Source of the DNA: an uncultured Sphingomonadales bacterium
Lineage (GTDB): Bacteria; Pseudomonadota; Alphaproteobacteria; Sphingomonadales; Sphingomonadaceae
Reading direction: 5' to 3'
Assembly (NCBI GenBank): GCA_903893935.1
Contig: CAITOD010000699.1
Span: 1-9,618 of the forward strand
DNA: 9,618 nucleotides
Under the pieces are notes generated by a model, which worked only from the letters and a program-made list of their open reading frames with translations, ran no database searches and was not told where the DNA came from. Shown here piece by piece: positions 6,888 to 9,618 of this stretch (its first letter is position 1; every line of letters starts with the position of its first letter). The position numbers and the translations under genes were made by a program.

Positions 6888-8663
6888 ATGACCGAAACCA
6901 TGACCCAACTTGCACCAGATATTGCCGAACGGACGTTGTTTGCCGAATTCGCGGCGGTGATCGATGCCGCGATCGATGCGCTTGTCGCTGCCGGCACGCT
7001 GCCGGCCGGGCTCGCCCGCGCGGGCGTCACCACCGAACCGCCGCGCGATCCCGCGCATGGCGATCTGTCGACCAATGCGGCGATGGTGCTGGCCAAGCCG
7101 GCGGGCACCAATCCGCGCGCGCTGGCGAGCGCGCTCACCGCCGAACTGGCGCAGGACCCGCGCGTGACCGGTGCCGAAATCGCCGGGCCGGGGTTCATCA
7201 ACTTGCGGCTCACCCCCGGTACATGGCTGGCCGAATTGCAGCGGATTGCGGCGGCGGGCGCCGATTATGGCCGTTCGACCATGGGTGCGGGCAGCGTGGT
7301 CAATGTCGAATATGTCTCGGCCAATCCAACCGGGCCGATGCACATGGGCCATTGCCGCGGCGCGGTGGTGGGCGATGCGCTGGCCAGTCTGCTCGCTTTT
7401 GCCGGGCATCGGGTGATCCGCGAATACTATATCAACGACGCCGGCGGGCAAGTCGATGTGCTCGCGCGTTCGGCGCATATCCGTTATCGCGAAGCGCTCG
7501 GCCATGCGGTCGGCGACATTCCCGAAGGGCTCTATCCCGGCGATTACCTGATCCCGGCGGGGCAGGCGCTCGCCGCCGAATTCGGGGAACGCTATGTCGC
7601 GGCGCCCGAATCCGAATGGCTGGCGCTGTTCCGCACGCGCACCGTGGCGGCGATGATGGCGATGATCCGCGACGATCTGGCGCTGCTCGGCATCCATCAC
7701 GACGTGTTTTCGTCCGAAGCCGAATTGCAGGCGAGCGGCAAGCCGGCGGCGGCCGAAGCCTGGCTGCGCGCGCACGATCTGGTCTACGACGGTCTGCTCG
7801 AAGCGCCCAAAGGCAAAGTCGCCGAAGACTGGGAACCGGTCGAATTGCCGCTGTTCCGCTCGACCCGGTTCGGCGACGACCAGGACCGGCCGATCCGCAA
7901 GTCGGACGGCAGCTGGACCTATTTTGGCGCGGACCTCGCCTATCACTTCCAGAAAGCCGAAACCGCCGATGCGCTGGTCGATATCTGGGGGGCCGATCAC
8001 GCCGGAACGGTCAAGCGCATTCGCGCCGCCGTCGCGGCGATGACCGGCGCGCAAGGTGCTGCGAAACCGTTCGAAGTCAAGCTGGTGCAGATGGTCCAGC
8101 TGTTGCGCGATGGCGCCCCGGTCAAGATGTCGAAGCGCGCGGGCACATTCGTCACGCTCGCCGATGTCGTGCGCGAAGTGGGCAAGGACGTGGTGCGGTT
8201 CACCATGCTGTCGCGCAAGCCCGACGCGCAGATGGATTTCGATTTCGCCAAAGTGGTCGAAGCGTCGAAAGACAACCCGGTGTTCTATGTGCAATACGGA
8301 CACGCCCGGGTCTGTTCGACCCTGCGCAAGGCTGCGGCCGAAGGGTTTGCCCCCGATGCCGCCGCACTCGACCGGCTGGGCGACGAGGAACTGGCTCTGG
8401 TGAAGCTCGCCGCGCAATTCCCGCGCGTGATCGAGGCAGCGGCGCAGGCGCGCGAACCGCACCGCGTGGCGTTTTTCCTGTACGATCTCGCCGGGGCGTT
8501 CCATGCCTACTGGAACCTGGGCAACGACCGGCCGGACAAGCGCTTCATTGTGGCCGATGACCCGGCAATGACCGGCGCCCGGCTGTTTCTCGCGGCCCGG
8601 ATCGGGCAGGTTATCCGCAACGGTCTCGCCATTCTGGGAGTGGCCGCGGCCGAAGAACTGTAA
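6888..8663 (+). CDS. argS: Arginyl-tRNA synthetase
   Basis: This class I synthetase charges tRNA-Arg with arginine in the cytoplasm and is essential. The 591-residue product has the full domain order. The N-terminal Arg_S additional domain spans about 12-110 (including PAHGDLSTNAAM and AGPGFINLRL). The Rossmann catalytic domain carries VEYVSANPTGPMHMGHCRG (140-158), where HMGH at 152-155 is the HIGH signature. KMSKR is present intact at 413-417 (VKMSKRAGTFVTL). An anticodon-binding DALR domain follows from about 464 (NPVFYVQYGHARVCS) to the end. Length is normal and no key motif is missing. ATG 6888 sits just 3 bases after AGGA, which is short; ATG 6900 (MTQLAPD, four residues shorter) is a possible alternative. 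The SPOR gene begins 25 bases after the stop, so the two are probably cotranscribed. Confidence 0.97.
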   Translation: MTETMTQLAPDIAERTLFAEFAAVIDAAIDALVAAGTLPAGLARAGVTTEPPRDPAHGDLSTNAAMVLAKPAGTNPRALASALTAELAQDPRVTGAEIAGPGFINLRLTPGTWLAELQRIAAAGADYGRSTMGAGSVVNVEYVSANPTGPMHMGHCRGAVVGDALASLLAFAGHRVIREYYINDAGGQVDVLARSAHIRYREALGHAVGDIPEGLYPGDYLIPAGQALAAEFGERYVAAPESEWLALFRTRTVAAMMAMIRDDLALLGIHHDVFSSEAELQASGKPAAAEAWLRAHDLVYDGLLEAPKGKVAEDWEPVELPLFRSTRFGDDQDRPIRKSDGSWTYFGADLAYHFQKAETADALVDIWGADHAGTVKRIRAAVAAMTGAQGAAKPFEVKLVQMVQLLRDGAPVKMSKRAGTFVTLADVVREVGKDVVRFTMLSRKPDAQMDFDFAKVVEASKDNPVFYVQYGHARVCSTLRKAAAEGFAPDAAALDRLGDEELALVKLAAQFPRVIEAAAQAREPHRVAFFLYDLAGAFHAYWNLGNDRPDKRFIVADDPAMTGARLFLAARIGQVIRNGLAILGVAAAEEL

Positions 8664-8674
8664 CAGGCAGAGGG

Positions 8675-8691
8675 AAGGAGCAGGCGCGATG
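8675..8691 (+). promoter_or_regulatory. Strong ribosome binding site of the SPOR gene
   Basis: AAGGAG (8675-8680) lies 8 bases before the ATG at 8689. It is the best Shine-Dalgarno match seen in this window and fixes the start. It sits in the 25-base gap after argS. Confidence 0.8.
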
Positions 8692-9456
8692 CACGCAGAC
8701 GAATATGGCGAAGCCGGGCACGCGCAAGGCGGCGAAGGGTGGAGCGGGCACGACCATGCCGGCCATTCGCCTTCGCTCGATCTTGGCGAGGAAGAACGGC
8801 TGCCCTGGCTCGAAAGCGCCGACGATATCGACGCCGATGCGCACCATCGCAGCAGCGGTGGTCTTTTTGCGTTCATCGCGATCGCGCTGCTGCTGCTCGG
8901 CCTGCTGGTTTACGGCATTTACTGGGTGACGCATCGCGGCGCGCCCGCGGTGCCTGCCGATGGCAGCCTGATTGCCGCGAGCAAAGACCCCTACAAAGTT
9001 GCGCCGACCGATCCCGGCGGCAAGCAATTTGCCGGCACCGGCGATGAAAGCTTCAAAGTGAGCCAGGGCCAGCATCCCGATGCCAACCTCGCGGGCAGCG
9101 CCAGCCCGGCGCCCGCTCCCGGCGCCGCCGCCTCGCCAGGTCCTGCACCCACGCATGCGGCAGCACCTGCGCCAGCACCGGCAGCGACTCCAACCCCGGC
9201 GCCGAAGCACGAAGCCGCGAGCGGCGTCGCGGTCCAGGTCGGCGCTTATTCGAGCGAGAAACTGGCAGAAGCGGGCTGGGCGCACCTGACCGGCGCGCAC
9301 GAACTGCTCAAAGGGCTTGGCCACCGCGTGGTCGAAGGCAAAGCCGATATCGGCACGGTCTATCGCCTGCAGGCCCTCGCCGACGACGCCGGCGCCGCAC
9401 AGAGCCTGTGCAGCAAGCTGGCTGCCGAAGGCGTCAAGTGCCAGGTGAAGCACTGA
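8689..9456 (+). CDS. Membrane-anchored SPOR-domain protein
   Basis: This is a single-pass inner-membrane protein with a periplasmic SPOR domain, a fold known to bind glycan strands stripped of stem peptides at division sites. In the 255-residue product, the acidic, His-rich cytoplasmic N-terminus (1-57, including GEEERLPWLES) precedes one membrane helix at about 58-80 (LFAFIAIALLLLGLLVYGIYWV). A periplasmic stretch (81-136) follows, then a Pro/Ala-rich low-complexity linker (137-173) and a C-terminal SPOR domain from about 178 (VAVQVGAYSSEKLAEAGWAHL) to VKCQVKH. Two cysteines, C241 and C251, lie in the last part of that domain. The layout resembles FtsN- and DedD-like proteins, but it is too diverged in the N-terminal part to name. 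It follows argS closely. It probably acts in septal peptidoglycan remodelling. Confidence 0.9.
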   Translation: MHADEYGEAGHAQGGEGWSGHDHAGHSPSLDLGEEERLPWLESADDIDADAHHRSSGGLFAFIAIALLLLGLLVYGIYWVTHRGAPAVPADGSLIAASKDPYKVAPTDPGGKQFAGTGDESFKVSQGQHPDANLAGSASPAPAPGAAASPGPAPTHAAAPAPAPAATPTPAPKHEAASGVAVQVGAYSSEKLAEAGWAHLTGAHELLKGLGHRVVEGKADIGTVYRLQALADDAGAAQSLCSKLAAEGVKCQVKH

Positions 9457-9461
9457 TACCG

Positions 9462-9484
9462 ATCCGTAACGGATAGTCTTTCTA
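9462..9484 (+). terminator. Possible weak intrinsic terminator after the SPOR gene
   Basis: The 13-base odd palindrome atccgt-a-acggat (9462-9474) begins 5 bases after the SPOR stop codon and is followed by the T-rich tctttct (9477-9483). The stem is only 5-6 bp, so termination would be weak; a protein-binding site is an alternative. Confidence 0.4.
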
Positions 9485-9485
9485 G

Positions 9486-9502
9486 CCCCTCCCCTGAAGG
9501 GG
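9486..9502. repeat. C/G-rich small hairpin element
   Basis: cccc (9491-9494) and gggg (9499-9502) flank a tgaa tetraloop, preceded by another cccct. Short elements of this look are familiar between genes in sphingomonad genomes (general impression, not checked). It may be a repeat copy or a second part of the 3' end structure. Confidence 0.35.
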
Positions 9503-9618
9503 ATCGTTGCGGAATTCGCGTCCGATGCTAATTTCGCATGGGAGGATGGCGTTGGGGTGATTGATGCGCTTGATTTTGGGGGGCTTGTGGCTGGTTTGAC
9601 CACGATATCGGTGGTTCA
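9503..9618. other. Right-edge region with no convincing gene
   Basis: From 9503 to the window end no gene with a good start was found. A plus-strand frame is open from 9470 to the edge without a stop, but it has only a GTG at 9557 and no recognisable protein similarity. The last 22 bases (9597-9618) form an imperfect palindrome around gatatc. Confidence 0.4.

Noticed and set aside
6822..8876. 684-codon open frame antisense to argS
   Set aside because: It covers a full, intact argS with all motifs. The translated product is low-complexity Arg/His/Gln-rich with no domain.
8611..9603. 330-codon minus-strand frame over the SPOR gene
   Set aside because: The SPOR gene on the plus strand has a strong ribosome site, a membrane helix and the SPOR motif; the antisense product shows no coherent domain.
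9470..9618. Partial gene running off the right edge on the plus strand
   Set aside because: The frame is open but has no good start or ribosome site and no recognisable protein pattern. At this length it can be open by chance.
1..9618. Defence system, prophage, CRISPR or insertion sequence
   Set aside because: No transposase, integrase, nuclease cassette, spacer array or composition shift was seen; all clear genes are core or pilus functions.

Overview
The window looks like a core chromosomal segment of a GC-rich alphaproteobacterium, most likely from the Sphingomonadales (Novosphingobium or Sphingomonas-like). The reasons are the GC-rich codon use, the ispH-thrB-rnhA gene order, an argS-SPOR pair, and proteins that read like sphingomonad versions of their families. 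This assignment rests on family recognition and was not checked by a search. No rRNA, tRNA, CRISPR array, transposase or phage gene was seen.

Left part (1-1364, minus strand): the start of a Flp/Tad pilus locus. cpaA (prepilin peptidase, 759-1364) is followed by cpaB (periplasmic pilus assembly protein, 652 to beyond base 1). A 106-base spacer between them holds an 8-bp GC hairpin and a 13-base palindrome. The secretin, ATPases and pilin would be expected beyond the left edge.

Middle left (1459-3616, plus strand): an alpha/beta hydrolase of the lysophospholipase/monoacylglycerol lipase type, probably starting at TTG, then an FAD-dependent D-amino-acid-dehydrogenase-like oxidoreductase. The oxidoreductase resembles D-arginine dehydrogenase but has changed substrate-pocket residues. 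Its stop codon overlaps the stop of the convergent rnhA.

Middle (3613-5951, minus strand): a very compact housekeeping operon, ispH, thrB, rnhA. It covers the last step of the MEP isoprenoid pathway, homoserine phosphorylation for threonine, and RNA-DNA hybrid removal. ispH and thrB abut with no spacer, thrB and rnhA overlap by 4 bases, and both downstream genes start at GTG. ispH itself has no visible ribosome binding site and a possible -10 box immediately upstream, which would fit a leaderless message.

Right part (6098-9456, plus strand): an uncharacterised lipoprotein diverging from ispH, then argS (arginyl-tRNA synthetase), then a membrane-anchored SPOR-domain protein that probably binds septal peptidoglycan. 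The last 162 bases hold a small palindrome that may be a weak terminator, a C/G-rich hairpin element, and no convincing gene.

Overall this is mostly ordinary core genome. The points most worth a second look are the altered active site of the DauA-like enzyme, the possible leaderless ispH start, the structured cpaA-cpaB spacer and the 12-base tandem repeats that encode the CpaA tail.
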